Shown here in pieces: positions 1-9,042 of a stretch of 64,000 nt of DNA. Position 1 is the stretch's first letter. Every line of letters starts with the position of its first letter. The notes beneath the pieces were generated by a model. The model was not told where the DNA came from and did not search any database. It saw nothing but the letters and a program-made list of their open reading frames with translations. A program made the position numbers and the translations under genes. This DNA comes from ELB16-189 sp018266435 (lineage in GTDB: Bacteria; Bacteroidota; Bacteroidia; Cytophagales; Cyclobacteriaceae), in NCBI GenBank assembly GCA_030123525.1, contig CP126125.1, positions 434,001-498,000 on the forward strand, in the 5' to 3' direction.

Positions 1-2267
1 TTCCGTTCGTACAACTGTGCGTCTACCACGGCAATGGCAGCCATATTTACAATGTCGCGGATGGAGCTGCCCAGTTGTAAAATATGCACGGGTTTTTTCA
101 TGCCCAACAAAATCGGGCCGATGGCTTCTGCTCCTCCTATCTCCATCAATAATTTGTACGAAATATTTCCTGAAGCAAGATTAGGAAAAATCAACGTGTT
201 GGCTCCTTGCTTAGCCAGTGCGCTAAACGGGTAAACTTCCTGTTGCAATTCGGTATCAAACGCCACATTAGCCTGAATATCGCCATCCAAAATAAGTTCA
301 GGGTATTTTTGTTTAGCCAACTTCACCGCTTGCTGTACTTTCTCAGGAATTTCGCCTTTGCTCGATCCGAAGTTGGAATACGAAAGCACGGCCACACGCG
401 GCTCGATGCCAAAAAATTTCACTCCTCGTGAAGTTAAGCCTATGATGCCCACCAACTCTTCTGCAGAAGGATTGACATTCACTGTGCAATCGGCAAAAAA
501 GAACGTGCCCTTCTTGTTCATGATGATGTACATGCCGGCCACGCGACTTGCGCTGGGGCTCATGCCGATAATCTGCAGCGAAGGCAAAATTGTTTTTGAA
601 TAGTCTTTCGTTAACCCGGATACCAGTGCATCGGCCACGCCAAACTCCACCATCATGGCACCAAAAGCGTTGCGGTCGCGCATCTGGCGCAGGGCATCCT
701 GATACGTAATGCCTTTGCGCTGGCGCTTTTCGTAATAGGCCCTGGCATATTTTTCGGTCAGTTCTTTCTCTTCGCGTGGGTCAATGATTTGGCACTCGCT
801 CAACTCCAGGCTGTGTTCTTTTATCAGCCGTTCAATTTCTATGCGGCTCCCCAACAAAATCGGCTTGGCAATATTTTCATCTTGCAGAATTTGGGCGGCC
901 TTTAAAATTTTGTGGTGGTCAGCTTCGGCAAATAAAATACGCATCGGTTTTTTCTTAGCCAGGTCAAGGATGCGCGAAGTCAGTTTTTGGTCAATGCCAA
1001 TCCGTTTGAGCAACTCACTATTATAAGCTCCCCAATCTTGGATGGGATTGGTGGCCACACCTGAATCCATGGCAGCTTTGGCCACAGCCGGAGACACCGT
1101 GGTGATCAGGCGTGGGTCAAGTGGCTTGGGAATTAAATAATCTTTACCAAACTGAATTTTATCTACTTCATAGGCCTTGAATACAATGTCAGGTACCGGT
1201 TCTTTAGCCAAGTCGGCCAGTGCTCGTACTGCTGCCAGCTTCATAGCTTCATTGATTTCTGTGGCGCGTACATCGAGCGAGCCGCGGAAGATGTAGGGAA
1301 AACCCAACACGTTGTTGATCTGGTTAGGATGATCAGAACGCCCCGTGCCCATAATGATGTCGGGGCGGGTTTGTTTGGCCAGGTCATAATTAATTTCAGG
1401 ATTGGGGTTGGCCAGCGCAAACACAATCGGGTCTTTGGCCATAGCCAGAATGTCTTCTGGTTTTAAAATATCAGCTACCGAAAGTCCGACAAAAACATCG
1501 GCTCCTTTAATTGCCTCTTGTAGCGTAGAAATTTTTCGTGAGGTAGCAAACTCAAGTTTACTTACATCAAGCCCGGGGCGATCTTTATGGATCACACCTT
1601 TGCTGTCGCACATGATCAGGTTCTCTTTTTTCAACCCAAGGGCAAGATAAAGTTTTGTGCACGATACGGCTGCTGCGCCTGCACCGTTTACAACCAGTGT
1701 GATGTTCTCAATTTTTTTTCCATTTACATGAAGGGCGTTGATCAAAGCAGCGCTGGAAATGATAGCCGTGCCGTGCTGGTCATCGTGCATGATCGGGATG
1801 TTCATCTTCTCGCGCAGCACCGTTTCGATTTTAAAACATTCGGGTGCTTTGATGTCTTCCAGGTTCACTCCGCCAAAGGTGGGCTCCAGCGCCTTCACTA
1901 CTTCAATAAATTTATCGGGGTCTTTTTCGTTGATCTCAATATCAAAACTGTCGATGCCTGCGTATTTTTTAAACAATACCGCTTTGCCTTCCATCACCGG
2001 TTTGGCTGCCTCGGGGCCGATATCACCCAAGCCTAGAACGGCCGTTCCGTTGGAAATTACTGCTACTAAATTTCCTTTGCTGGTGTATTTATAAACATCT
2101 TCTTTATTGGCAGCAATTTCTTTGCATGGCTCAGCCACTCCGGGCGAGTAGGCCAGTGCCAGGTCAAGTTGTGAACTTAGTTGTTTGGTAGGGGTTACTT
2201 CAATTTTTCCGGGTTGCCCTTGCGTATGGTAGTTGAGGGCATCTTGTTTTCTTATTTTGATTGACAT
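1..2267 (-). CDS. maeB: NADP-dependent malic enzyme with C-terminal phosphotransacetylase-like domain (3' end cut by window)
   Basis: Oxidatively decarboxylates malate to pyruvate and CO2, giving reducing power and linking the TCA cycle to gluconeogenesis; cytosolic. The minus-strand frame is open from ATG at 2265-2267 to the window edge, about 755 codons, so only the last few of the usual ~760 residues should be missing. The N-terminal malic domain shows YSPGVAEPC, GLGDIGPEAAKPVMEGK and HDDQHGTA. It is followed by an NAD(P)-binding domain with VVNGAGAAAVSC and ANPNPEI. From about residue 430 onward comes a phosphotransacetylase-like region (ILFAEADHHKIL, LTSRGVKFFGIEPRVAVLSYSNFGS). In MaeB enzymes that region is thought to be regulatory rather than catalytic. 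The gene is separate from the DUF1684 gene downstream of its start. Identification is firm; the cofactor preference is inferred from the family. Confidence 0.95.
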   Translation of the reverse strand, partial: MSIKIRKQDALNYHTQGQPGKIEVTPTKQLSSQLDLALAYSPGVAEPCKEIAANKEDVYKYTSKGNLVAVISNGTAVLGLGDIGPEAAKPVMEGKAVLFKKYAGIDSFDIEINEKDPDKFIEVVKALEPTFGGVNLEDIKAPECFKIETVLREKMNIPIMHDDQHGTAIISSAALINALHVNGKKIENITLVVNGAGAAAVSCTKLYLALGLKKENLIMCDSKGVIHKDRPGLDVSKLEFATSRKISTLQEAIKGADVFVGLSVADILKPEDILAMAKDPIVFALANPNPEINYDLAKQTRPDIIMGTGRSDHPNQINNVLGFPYIFRGSLDVRATEINEAMKLAAVRALADLAKEPVPDIVFKAYEVDKIQFGKDYLIPKPLDPRLITTVSPAVAKAAMDSGVATNPIQDWGAYNSELLKRIGIDQKLTSRILDLAKKKPMRILFAEADHHKILKAAQILQDENIAKPILLGSRIEIERLIKEHSLELSECQIIDPREEKELTEKYARAYYEKRQRKGITYQDALRQMRDRNAFGAMMVEFGVADALVSGLTKDYSKTILPSLQIIGMSPSASRVAGMYIIMNKKGTFFFADCTVNVNPSAEELVGIIGLTSRGVKFFGIEPRVAVLSYSNFGSSKGEIPEKVQQAVKLAKQKYPELILDGDIQANVAFDTELQQEVYPFSALAKQGANTLIFPNLASGNISYKLLMEIGGAEAIGPILLGMKKPVHILQLGSSIRDIVNMAAIAVVDAQLYER

Positions 2268-2375
2268 AGAATTTTTATTGAAAGGGAAAGTTACAATTTC
2301 TTTTTATTTGCATACGTGTCTTTTGCTTGGTAGAAATGTGGTGGTAGCGGGGTGTTTTGTTGCGGGTGGCTAAAC

Positions 2376-2996
2376 CTATTCGTGGTACTTCTTCTCCCCT
2401 GCCCTTATCGCCACGCTTAATATATTTTCTTTGGGCGGAAACGGACACGAATAATTTTCAGCATAAGCACAGTACGGATTGTAGGCTTCGTTGAAATCAA
2501 GAACAACTGTGGATGCCCCCGGTACTTTTTTCACGTCCAGGTAGCGTCCACCCCCATACGTTTCATTTGCGCTGGTGGAATCGGCAAAAGCCAGAAACAA
2601 ACTTCCTTTGTAGGGCGTGTCATCCGTTATTTCCAGAATCAGCAACCGGCAGGGTGTATTTTGAAAATTAAATTCGGCATACGCATACTCTAAGTAGTGG
2701 TTTTCTTTTCCATCGGATGTAGGTATTGTAATCATCTTTTTGTTTGCTATTGAAACCAACCGGGCGTCTATCCGGTATTTAGTATCGGGTTTAAAATAAT
2801 TCAATGTCTTAAAATTTTTTCTTTCTTTTCCGAAAGGTGACTGATCGCTGGTATGCATGAACTCTTCTTTTTCTGTCCGTTTTTTTTGAATACCTGAAAC
2901 GTACTCGGCTTCGGTTTGCCCTCCGGTCAGGGAGTGGTAAACAATTGTGGCTACCAATGCCAAAGCGGCTACAAACAATATATTTTTAGTACTCAT
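2376..2996 (-). CDS. DUF1684 family protein, exported or membrane-anchored
   Basis: 206 residues with an N-terminal hydrophobic segment (about residues 5-22) that looks like a signal anchor or uncleaved signal peptide. The rest matches the DUF1684 pattern: an early region with SPFG and the FKTLNYFKPD stretch, a central beta-rich part, and the C-terminal signature DFNEAYNPYCAY followed by CPFPPKENIL with a conserved cysteine. No biochemical function is established for the family. It begins only 4 bases after the stop of the serine hydrolase gene at 3001-4263, and radC lies just upstream of that, so the three may be one minus-strand transcript. The family call is from memory of the motif. Confidence 0.8.
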   Translation of the reverse strand: MSTKNILFVAALALVATIVYHSLTGGQTEAEYVSGIQKKRTEKEEFMHTSDQSPFGKERKNFKTLNYFKPDTKYRIDARLVSIANKKMITIPTSDGKENHYLEYAYAEFNFQNTPCRLLILEITDDTPYKGSLFLAFADSTSANETYGGGRYLDVKKVPGASTVVLDFNEAYNPYCAYAENYSCPFPPKENILSVAIRAGEKKYHE

Positions 2997-3000
2997 TTAC

Positions 3001-4263
3001 TTACATTAAGGGTTTGGGTTTCCATGAGCTGATTGAGTCCAGGTGTTGATCATAAATCTTAAAAAACTTTGGAATGGCCTGATCGGCTAACGGGCCTGGT
3101 GAATTGACCAACACGGCAATTGCGATTTTCTTTTTACGGTTCAGCGCCACTTCGCAGCGGTAATTATTGACGTACCCGCCATGGTAAACAATCGTGTCAT
3201 TATTAAAGGTAATGACCCTCCAACCCAAGGCATAGTATGATTTGCGTACGGGTTTCCACTGCCAAAAGTAGTGGTTGCGTGTTACTGCCCTAACTTGTGG
3301 CTCCAGCATTTCATCTATCTGCTGCGGCACCAAAGTGTAAGTATTTTTATTGAGTAATGCTTTTAACCAGAGTGCCAGATCATTGGCACTGGCATTGATG
3401 CCTCCTGCCGGTGCTACAGAATAATATTTATTTGAAATTTTTGCCGGATGTGTAAAGCGATGCGGCTTGGCCGAATTGGGCGATCGGTTTATTTTATCAA
3501 AAGAAGCGGATGCGTTTTTCATGCCCAATGGGCGAAAAAGTTTTTGAATAATCGTCTCTTCAAAGGTCTGATGAGTGGCCGCTTCAATCACTTTGCCAAT
3601 CAAACTAAAGCCTACATTCTGGTAGCTGTACACTTTTCCGGGTTCATCAATCAGATCAAGATCTTTTAAATGATCTACCAGGGTATCTACCGGTGCATTT
3701 TCATCGATCATTATTGTGTAGGCATGGTAGGGCAAACCTTCGGTGTGCGACAGGATGTGACGCAGCTTGAGTTTTTGCGTAGCACTTTCTGTTTTCAATT
3801 TAAAGTTGGGCAAATACTTTATGACCGGGTCATCCCACTCAATAATTTTTTCATTGACCAACTCAGCCACCAACGATGCGGTTATGCTTTTGGAAACCGA
3901 CCCGATTCTGAAAACAGTATTTGCATCAATCGAATCGGGTTTTCCTTCTTCACGAACGCCATACCCTTTTGCCCAAATGATACTCGTATCACGTACAATG
4001 GCTACGGATGCCCCGGGTGCCTGTTTGTTGGCAAGTATCGTTTTGATGAAGCCTTCAAACTCGCGTATGGATGAACGGACAAACGGATTAGGGTCGGTGT
4101 GAACAACAACTTTTTTTTCAACTGACAACGTATGGGTAGAATCAGTTAGTGCTAAGGGTTTTGCAGCTGTTTCATTTTTCAATTTTGAAAATACAAAAAG
4201 TGCACCGGCACCCACCACGGCCATCCCTATCCAAAAACCGATTTTCATCAAGTCAATTTTCAA
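3001..4263 (-). CDS. Serine hydrolase, class C beta-lactamase / penicillin-binding-protein fold
   Basis: 420 residues. A hydrophobic N-terminus (residues about 8-27) would anchor or export it to the periplasm. The three active-site boxes of the family are present: SxxK as SVSK (Ser122 to Lys125), YxN as YQN in YSYQNVGFSL, and HGG in YHGGYVNNYR near the C-terminus. Such proteins act as esterases, D-amino-acid peptidases or carboxypeptidases; the substrate cannot be told from sequence, and calling it a resistance beta-lactamase would be unsupported. It is close-coupled to the DUF1684 gene and lies 20 bases from radC. A paralogue of similar length and the same three motifs is at 56753-58186. Confidence 0.88.
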   Translation of the reverse strand: MKIDLMKIGFWIGMAVVGAGALFVFSKLKNETAAKPLALTDSTHTLSVEKKVVVHTDPNPFVRSSIREFEGFIKTILANKQAPGASVAIVRDTSIIWAKGYGVREEGKPDSIDANTVFRIGSVSKSITASLVAELVNEKIIEWDDPVIKYLPNFKLKTESATQKLKLRHILSHTEGLPYHAYTIMIDENAPVDTLVDHLKDLDLIDEPGKVYSYQNVGFSLIGKVIEAATHQTFEETIIQKLFRPLGMKNASASFDKINRSPNSAKPHRFTHPAKISNKYYSVAPAGGINASANDLALWLKALLNKNTYTLVPQQIDEMLEPQVRAVTRNHYFWQWKPVRKSYYALGWRVITFNNDTIVYHGGYVNNYRCEVALNRKKKIAIAVLVNSPGPLADQAIPKFFKIYDQHLDSISSWKPKPLM

Positions 4264-4283
4264 GTTACTGAATCAACAAATTA

Positions 4284-4985
4284 TCAAATCAACCCCTCGT
4301 CTGCAAAACTGAAATAGCTTTGTCCTCCTATGATCAAATGGTCGAGTAAATTTATTTCGAGTGCCTCTCCTGCTTCTTTCAATTTCTTGGTCAGGTGCAA
4401 ATCACGGTCGCTGGGTTCCAGGTTTCGCGAGGGATGGTTGTGTGCCACGATAACACCCGATGCCAGTTCTTCGAGCGCATATTTAAAAATAATTTTCGGG
4501 TCGGCCACGGTGCCGCTCACCCCACCTTCGCTGATTTTTTTCTTTTTGATAACCCGGTTGTTTCTGTTCAGCAACAAAACCCAAAATTCTTCGTGGGTCA
4601 AATCCATCAGGTCGCCTTTGATTAAATCGAAAACCATTTTAGAGTTTTCAATTTTCGGCTTTTCTTCGGAGCTTACTTCTTTTCTTCTCCGGCCAAGTTC
4701 TAGTGCCGCCACAATGGTAATTGCTTTAGCTTCACCAATTCCTTTGGCTTTCATCAGGTCTTTCACGGAAAGCCTGGCAAGACTATCTAAATTATTTTCC
4801 ACATGTGCCAGCACTTTTTTGGCCACATCCACGGCACTGAGTTTAGCTGTGCCTGACCCAATCAGAATCGCAATCAACTCGGCATCGCTCAGCGCAGTTG
4901 TTCCCTTCAGCAACAACTTCTCGCGTGGCCGGTCTTCGGGAGACCAGCTTTTGATATTCATCGGTTGGTTGTCTTCAAGCTTCAC
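4284..4985 (-). CDS. radC: RadC-family JAB-domain protein
   Basis: 233 residues. The N-terminal part carries a helix-hairpin-helix-like segment (LMKAKGIGEAKA). The C-terminal JAMM/MPN domain has the metal-binding pattern HNHPSRNLEPSDRD, i.e. HxHP then S then D. Members are annotated as DNA-repair proteins on historical grounds, but the molecular role of chromosomal RadC is not settled. Two in-frame starts exist: the first codon, or the methionine at residue 9 (MNIKSWSPEDRPREK), which matches the usual family N-terminus and may be the true start. It lies 64 bases after the prfB stop codon on the same strand. Confidence 0.92.
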   Translation of the reverse strand: MKLEDNQPMNIKSWSPEDRPREKLLLKGTTALSDAELIAILIGSGTAKLSAVDVAKKVLAHVENNLDSLARLSVKDLMKAKGIGEAKAITIVAALELGRRRKEVSSEEKPKIENSKMVFDLIKGDLMDLTHEEFWVLLLNRNNRVIKKKKISEGGVSGTVADPKIIFKYALEELASGVIVAHNHPSRNLEPSDRDLHLTKKLKEAGEALEINLLDHLIIGGQSYFSFADEGLI

Positions 4986-5049
4986 GTGATTTCAGATTTC
5001 GGACTACAAATTACAGATTAGTAGTCAATTTGAAATTCTCAATTTGAAA

Positions 5050-6145
5050 CTACGAAGTAGCTTTTTCTTGTGCCTCGAGCAAAAATGCTTTGATAAAATC
5101 ATCGAGGTCTCCATCTAACACATTTTGCGCATCGGTACGCTCTACTCCGGTACGGGCATCTTTTACCAATTTATAAGGATGCAGTACATAATTTCTAATC
5201 TGCGACCCAAAATCGATTTTCATTTTTCCTGCTTCAATTTTATCGCGTTCAGCATGTCGTTTCTCCATTTCGCGCTGATACAATTTTGATTTCAGCATCT
5301 GCATGGCACGTTCGCGGTTAGCATGCTGGCTGCGCTCGACCTGGCACACTATAACAATGCCCGTGGGTTTGTGCGTGAGTTGCACTTTAGTTTCTACTTT
5401 ATTTACGTTTTGGCCGCCCGCTCCGCCTGATCGTGAGGTCTGCAACTCTACATCGGCCGGGTTTACTTCTATTTCAATGGTGTCATCTACTTTTGGGTAA
5501 ACAAAAACCGAAGCAAATGACGTATGCCTGCGCTGGTTAGAATCAAAAGGTGAAATGCGCACTAACCGGTGCACACCGATTTCGGATTTTAATTTTCCAT
5601 AAGCAAATGCTCCTTCAAATTCCAGCGTAGAGGATTTGATACCTGCCACTTCTCCCGCCTGGTAATCAATCTGCGAAACTTTGTATCCGTTTTTTTCGCC
5701 CCACATGATGTACATGCGGTTGAGCATATCGGCCCAATCGTTGCTTTCTGTTCCGCCCGCTCCCGGATTGATTTCGAGCACAGCACCGAGTTGGTCCTCT
5801 TCTTTGCTCAGCATTTTTTTAAATTCTAATTCTTCAATAGCCTTGGAAGTGGCTGTATGCTCACGGTCTAGTTCGTCATCGGTCACATCGCCCGCTTCAT
5901 GAAATTCGTTGAGCACTTCAAGGTCATCCAATTGCTTGGTGACTTTATCGTACGCATCCGTCCACACTTTTTTAGTGCGGATACTCTTTAAAAGAGTTTC
6001 GGCTTGTTTGGGGTTGTTCCAAAAATCGGGCTGGTGCGATATGCGCTCTTCGTCTTGTATCTCTTCAATCTTGCGATCGTAGTCAAAGATACCTCCTCAG
6101 TGCCACAGTACGGGCTCTCAAGTCTTTCAACTGTTCGGTAGTCAT
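5050..6145 (-). CDS. prfB: Peptide chain release factor 2, expressed by programmed +1 frameshift
   Basis: RF2 reads UGA and UAA stop codons and triggers peptide release on the ribosome. Translation starts at ATG 6143-6145 (MTTEQLKDLRARTVALRRYL) and meets an in-frame TGA at codon 21 (6083-6085). A +1 shift there continues into the long frame (DYDRKIEEIQDEER...), giving 364 residues, close to the 365 of E. coli RF2. The 1096-nt span (3n+1) fits exactly one skipped base. SPF, the stop-codon-reading tripeptide, is at about residues 198-200 and the catalytic GGQ at about 243-245. Regulation is autogenous: low RF2 slows termination at UGA and promotes the shift. An automatic call would truncate the gene at the GTG near 5967. 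Confidence 0.96.
6082..6097 (-). promoter_or_regulatory. RF2 programmed +1 frameshift site
   Basis: On the minus strand the sequence reads AGGAGGTATCTTTGAC. An internal Shine-Dalgarno-like AGGAGG lies 3 bases before CTT, followed by TGA C. This is the classical RF2 recoding signal (E. coli AGGGGGTATCTTTGAC). The ribosome slips from CTT to TTT, skipping into the GAC frame. Confidence 0.96.
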
Positions 6146-6312
6146 GTAAAAAAATTTGTGCGAAGATAAAGAAAAATAATACGCAGTTATTTTGATGGGA
6201 TTCGTTTTTTTACTTAAAAAAATAAAGGCTTTACCTCCTTGTAAAAAAAAGTGTTTTTAGCAATTTATTAGTTGCTATCTTATTTAGCCTTGCTTTTATT
6301 AAATGCAGCGAA

Positions 6313-6634
6313 ATGTCGTCAATACAAAAAAATCTAGATTACCATTCTCTTAAAAAAATGGCAGAAAGTAATTCTAACCTTTCTAATTTGGTGATTGGAG
6401 CAGTTCATGATAAGATTGTAATAAATGGCTTAGATGATGCGGTAAAAACTCAGATTCAACAGACATCATGTTTAGTAAAAGAAAATTATCAAAGAAGCAG
6501 CATCTAAGCTGAATCTTTCAGTTGAACTAACTGAAGATCAAATTTGTCAGGCTCTCTATGCTAAGTATAGCAAGTACGTTGAAGGCTTGAGGGGCGATTA
6601 CCTGCAACTCATCAAAACTGAACTGAAAAATTAG
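6313..6634 (+). pseudogene. Small ORF apparently broken by a one-base frameshift, unknown function
   Basis: An ATG-started frame at 6313 encodes 64 residues (MSSIQKNLDYHSLKKMAES...) and ends at 6507. A second frame (+1) is open from about 6479 to TAG at 6632-6634. It encodes a plausible helical, charged segment (KIIKEAASKLNLSVELTEDQ then ICQALYAKYSKYVEGL...) but has no start codon of its own, because stops at 6473 and 6476 close it upstream. Joining the two in the A-rich stretch around 6477-6488 gives a protein of about 106 residues. This could be an inactivated gene, a sequencing error, or chance. I do not recognise the product. It stands alone between prfB and the minus-strand gene at 6651-7202. 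Confidence 0.35.
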
Positions 6635-6650
6635 TGAACGATAGTATCGG

Positions 6651-7202
6651 TTACCTGAAGAACGGAGATTTGTAATCAATGGTCTGCAAGTAATTGATGC
6701 CGTTTACTCTGGCATAGTGCGGATGAATCAGCATCATGACAGCTCCCGCACCGGCCAGAATGGCCGATGGTACCCAAACCGTGTTGCTCAGTTGTGTGTT
6801 GTTGTACCCGATCAGGTTGTTGGCGCGGTCCAACCCGATGTACAGCACTCCTCCTGCAAATAAAAAGTTACCGAGTACATTCACAGTACTTTTTCCTCGC
6901 TGCCTGCGAATATCAATTTTTAAAATGTCTTTGAATTTGATTGTGTCGTTGGAGGTGATCATTGAAAAATCATTCAACTCAATGATGTGGCCTTCGGCAT
7001 ATCGATGTCTTTTTTTTAACACCATGCGAATGTATTGACCTTCAGCAAAACGGGCTTTGATCTGTCCGTTTTTAAAAAGAACCAATTGTTTTTGAGCCTG
7101 TACTGAACCTGGCAAACCGAAAAAAAATACTACTCCAACAATAGAAACACTTTTTATCCAGGCTCCAACCTGTTGTATAATCAAAGAATAAAATCTTCCC
7201 AC
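6651..7202 (-). CDS. Conserved-looking hypothetical exported membrane protein
   Basis: 183 residues, not recognised. It has a hydrophobic N-terminus (about residues 15-36) ending in SVQAQ, typical of a signal peptide. A beta-rich stretch follows (LVLFKNGQIKARFAEGQYI and RYAEGHIIELNDFSMITSND), which resembles short SH3-like/PDZ-like surface modules. Two hydrophobic segments lie in the C-terminal half (about 108-123 and 140-158). It lies about 40 bases from the start of cdsA and could be co-transcribed after it. No catalytic motif is visible. Confidence 0.7.
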   Translation of the reverse strand: MGRFYSLIIQQVGAWIKSVSIVGVVFFFGLPGSVQAQKQLVLFKNGQIKARFAEGQYIRMVLKKRHRYAEGHIIELNDFSMITSNDTIKFKDILKIDIRRQRGKSTVNVLGNFLFAGGVLYIGLDRANNLIGYNNTQLSNTVWVPSAILAGAGAVMMLIHPHYARVNGINYLQTIDYKSPFFR

Positions 7203-7242
7203 AAAGTGAAGGAAACAAAAAAGATTGAGATTACCACATGGG

Positions 7243-8067
7243 TTAAAAAATTTCCAGAAATGCCACGATAAAAGGTGCTGAAATCAGCAGCCCGTCAAAC
7301 CGGTCGAGGAAGCCCCCGTGGCCGGGCAATGTATCACCACTGTCTTTAATTTCGATGCTTCGTTTGAGTAGTGACTCCACCAGGTCACCGTATGTGCCAC
7401 CAATGATAATGATCCACCCAATGGCGAGCCACTTCCATTGTGACAAGGAGGTAAAGTAAAACGAAATACTCCAAGCAAAAATCATGGCAAGGATGGCTCC
7501 GCCAACAAACCCTTCCCATGATTTTTTGGGTGAAATGCGTTCAAACAATTTTCTCTTGCCAAAAAATGTTCCGGCAAAATATGCCCCCGTGTCAGCTGCC
7601 CACAAGATCAACAGGCAACCTAAAATGATTTGGTAATTGTAGTTCTTGTATTCAAATGCTGCCACATTCAGCAATGCAAATGGAACAGCCGTGTAAAAAA
7701 TGCCCAGAAAAGTAATGGCAATGTTGGTAAAAGGTTTACGCTCAAATTGCTTGTATAGCTTAATGATGTACACGCCTGAGATTAACGGGAAGATGAGAAA
7801 ATAGTATCGGTTGTCAATCATTCCGATTTCAACAAAAAAAGACAAAGCAAAAATGACAAGTCCGCTAAAAACTCCAAATGTTTTTTGCGGAACCAGGCCA
7901 TCTAATCCAGCGAGTCTGTAAAACTCAAGCAAGGAAAAAAGACAGATTACAAAAAATATAGCAAAATAGGTCCAGGCGCTGAATGCCACACAAAAAATTA
8001 CAGCCGCAGCCCCAAGTATACCCGTAAGCAGACGAGGAACAAGGTTGCTAAATTTTTTATCGGCCAT
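7243..8067 (-). CDS. cdsA: Phosphatidate cytidylyltransferase (CDP-diacylglycerol synthase)
   Basis: Makes CDP-diacylglycerol from phosphatidate and CTP, the branch point for phosphatidylserine/phosphatidylethanolamine and phosphatidylglycerol. 274 residues with about seven hydrophobic membrane segments. The C-terminal family signature is complete: SLLKRSIEIKDSGDTLPGHGG followed by FLDRFD, holding the metal-binding aspartates. It starts 4 bases after the stop of the CPBP protease gene on the same strand, so the two are probably co-transcribed. The phosphatidylserine decarboxylase of the same pathway is at 34.6 kb. Confidence 0.95.
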   Translation of the reverse strand: MADKKFSNLVPRLLTGILGAAAVIFCVAFSAWTYFAIFFVICLFSLLEFYRLAGLDGLVPQKTFGVFSGLVIFALSFFVEIGMIDNRYYFLIFPLISGVYIIKLYKQFERKPFTNIAITFLGIFYTAVPFALLNVAAFEYKNYNYQIILGCLLILWAADTGAYFAGTFFGKRKLFERISPKKSWEGFVGGAILAMIFAWSISFYFTSLSQWKWLAIGWIIIIGGTYGDLVESLLKRSIEIKDSGDTLPGHGGFLDRFDGLLISAPFIVAFLEIF

Positions 8068-8070
8068 TGG

Positions 8071-8973
8071 TTAGCTGATTTTTTGATCTAAAAATTTTTT
8101 ATACGAATAAATCAGTCCGGTGGTGATGAAAAAAAACACACCCACTGCATACCACGGGGCAGCTTCTTCTGATTCAATGTTTACCTCAACCACACCAAGT
8201 TGGTTGAGGTAAATCAGAATTACAGAAAATCCATTATTGACAACATGAGCCAACATGGGTACAAAAATATTGCCTGACCAAAAGTAGAGGTACCCAAACA
8301 ACGCTCCAAGCAGCATGCGCGGAACAAAGCCAAAGAACTGCATGTGGATAGCGCTGAACAATACAGCAGAAACCCAAACCGCTAGATGTATATTTTTTGT
8401 ACCTCGATAAAATTCATTTTGAATTATTCCGCGAAAGAGTAACTCTTCACAAAACCCAGCCACCACGGCAATGACTAAAAAGCCTACTAAAAATTCACCA
8501 AAGGAGTGGAATTGTGTCAGTGCTTTGGTCACCTCAGTAAGCCGGTCTTCTGAAGCACGAGCCCATTCTTCAAACGATTTTAAAAAAGCCGGAAAATGAA
8601 TGTGTTGATTCCACTCGATGATGACCGAGTCAACCACCATAAACGACAAAACTATAGCCCCCACAAAAAAGACCGACTGGGTGTAAAATTTTTGATTAGT
8701 AAAATAGCTGAACGATTTTCTTCTGGCCAGCCGCCACGACAAAAATGGGAAAACAAAAAACGAAAGTATTGAAACAATACCCTGCATGGTCATCAGCGGA
8801 ATAATACTGTGCTCATCGGGATTTTCTACCAAATGAAAAAAATCTCCATTGCCTTGGTACAGTGCTGCCCCCACCAGCATACCGACAGCCGAGCCCACGA
8901 TGAGTCCTACCATTCCACCCAGCGTAACCATCAGCAGGGTGTACCATACTGGGCGCTCATTCAATTCTTCCAT
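8071..8973 (-). CDS. CPBP-family intramembrane glutamic endopeptidase
   Basis: 300 residues, about seven to eight membrane segments. The family's catalytic motifs are all present: EExxxR (Glu176, Glu177, Arg181 in EELLFRG), FxxxH (His210 in FSAIH) and HxxxN (His243, Asn247 in HVVNN). Members (Abi/CAAX/Rce1-like) cleave within membranes; bacterial substrates vary and none can be assigned here. The gene is divergent from dusB across a very short region and is followed by cdsA after 4 bases. Confidence 0.9.
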   Translation of the reverse strand: MEELNERPVWYTLLMVTLGGMVGLIVGSAVGMLVGAALYQGNGDFFHLVENPDEHSIIPLMTMQGIVSILSFFVFPFLSWRLARRKSFSYFTNQKFYTQSVFFVGAIVLSFMVVDSVIIEWNQHIHFPAFLKSFEEWARASEDRLTEVTKALTQFHSFGEFLVGFLVIAVVAGFCEELLFRGIIQNEFYRGTKNIHLAVWVSAVLFSAIHMQFFGFVPRMLLGALFGYLYFWSGNIFVPMLAHVVNNGFSVILIYLNQLGVVEVNIESEEAAPWYAVGVFFFITTGLIYSYKKFLDQKIS

Positions 8974-8996
8974 TCGATCTTGTGATTGAATAATCT

Positions 8997-9004
8997 TATT
9001 TTTG
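8997..9004 (+). promoter_or_regulatory. Bacteroidota -7 box upstream of dusB
   Basis: TATTTTTG matches the TAnnTTTG consensus exactly, with a TTG-like element about 20 bases upstream. Transcription would start near 9010, leaving a leader of about 30 nt before the GTG at 9043. This argues against the in-frame TTG at 8986, which lies before the box. Confidence 0.6.
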
Positions 9005-9042
9005 CAGCAGCAAACAACGGAGTTTTCATTGAATTAACCAAC

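Noticed and set aside
3001..4263. Antibiotic-resistance beta-lactamase
   Set aside because: The SxxK, YxN and HGG motifs define the broad serine hydrolase fold only; nothing points to a true AmpC-type beta-lactamase. The same holds for 56753-58186.
6651..6760. Insertion-sequence scar next to the broken small ORF
   Set aside because: No inverted repeats, target-site duplication or transposase fragments are visible around 6150-6760.
8071..8973. Phage-defence (Abi) role for the CPBP protease
   Set aside because: The family name includes Abi, but the gene is in a housekeeping unit with cdsA and no other defence gene is near.
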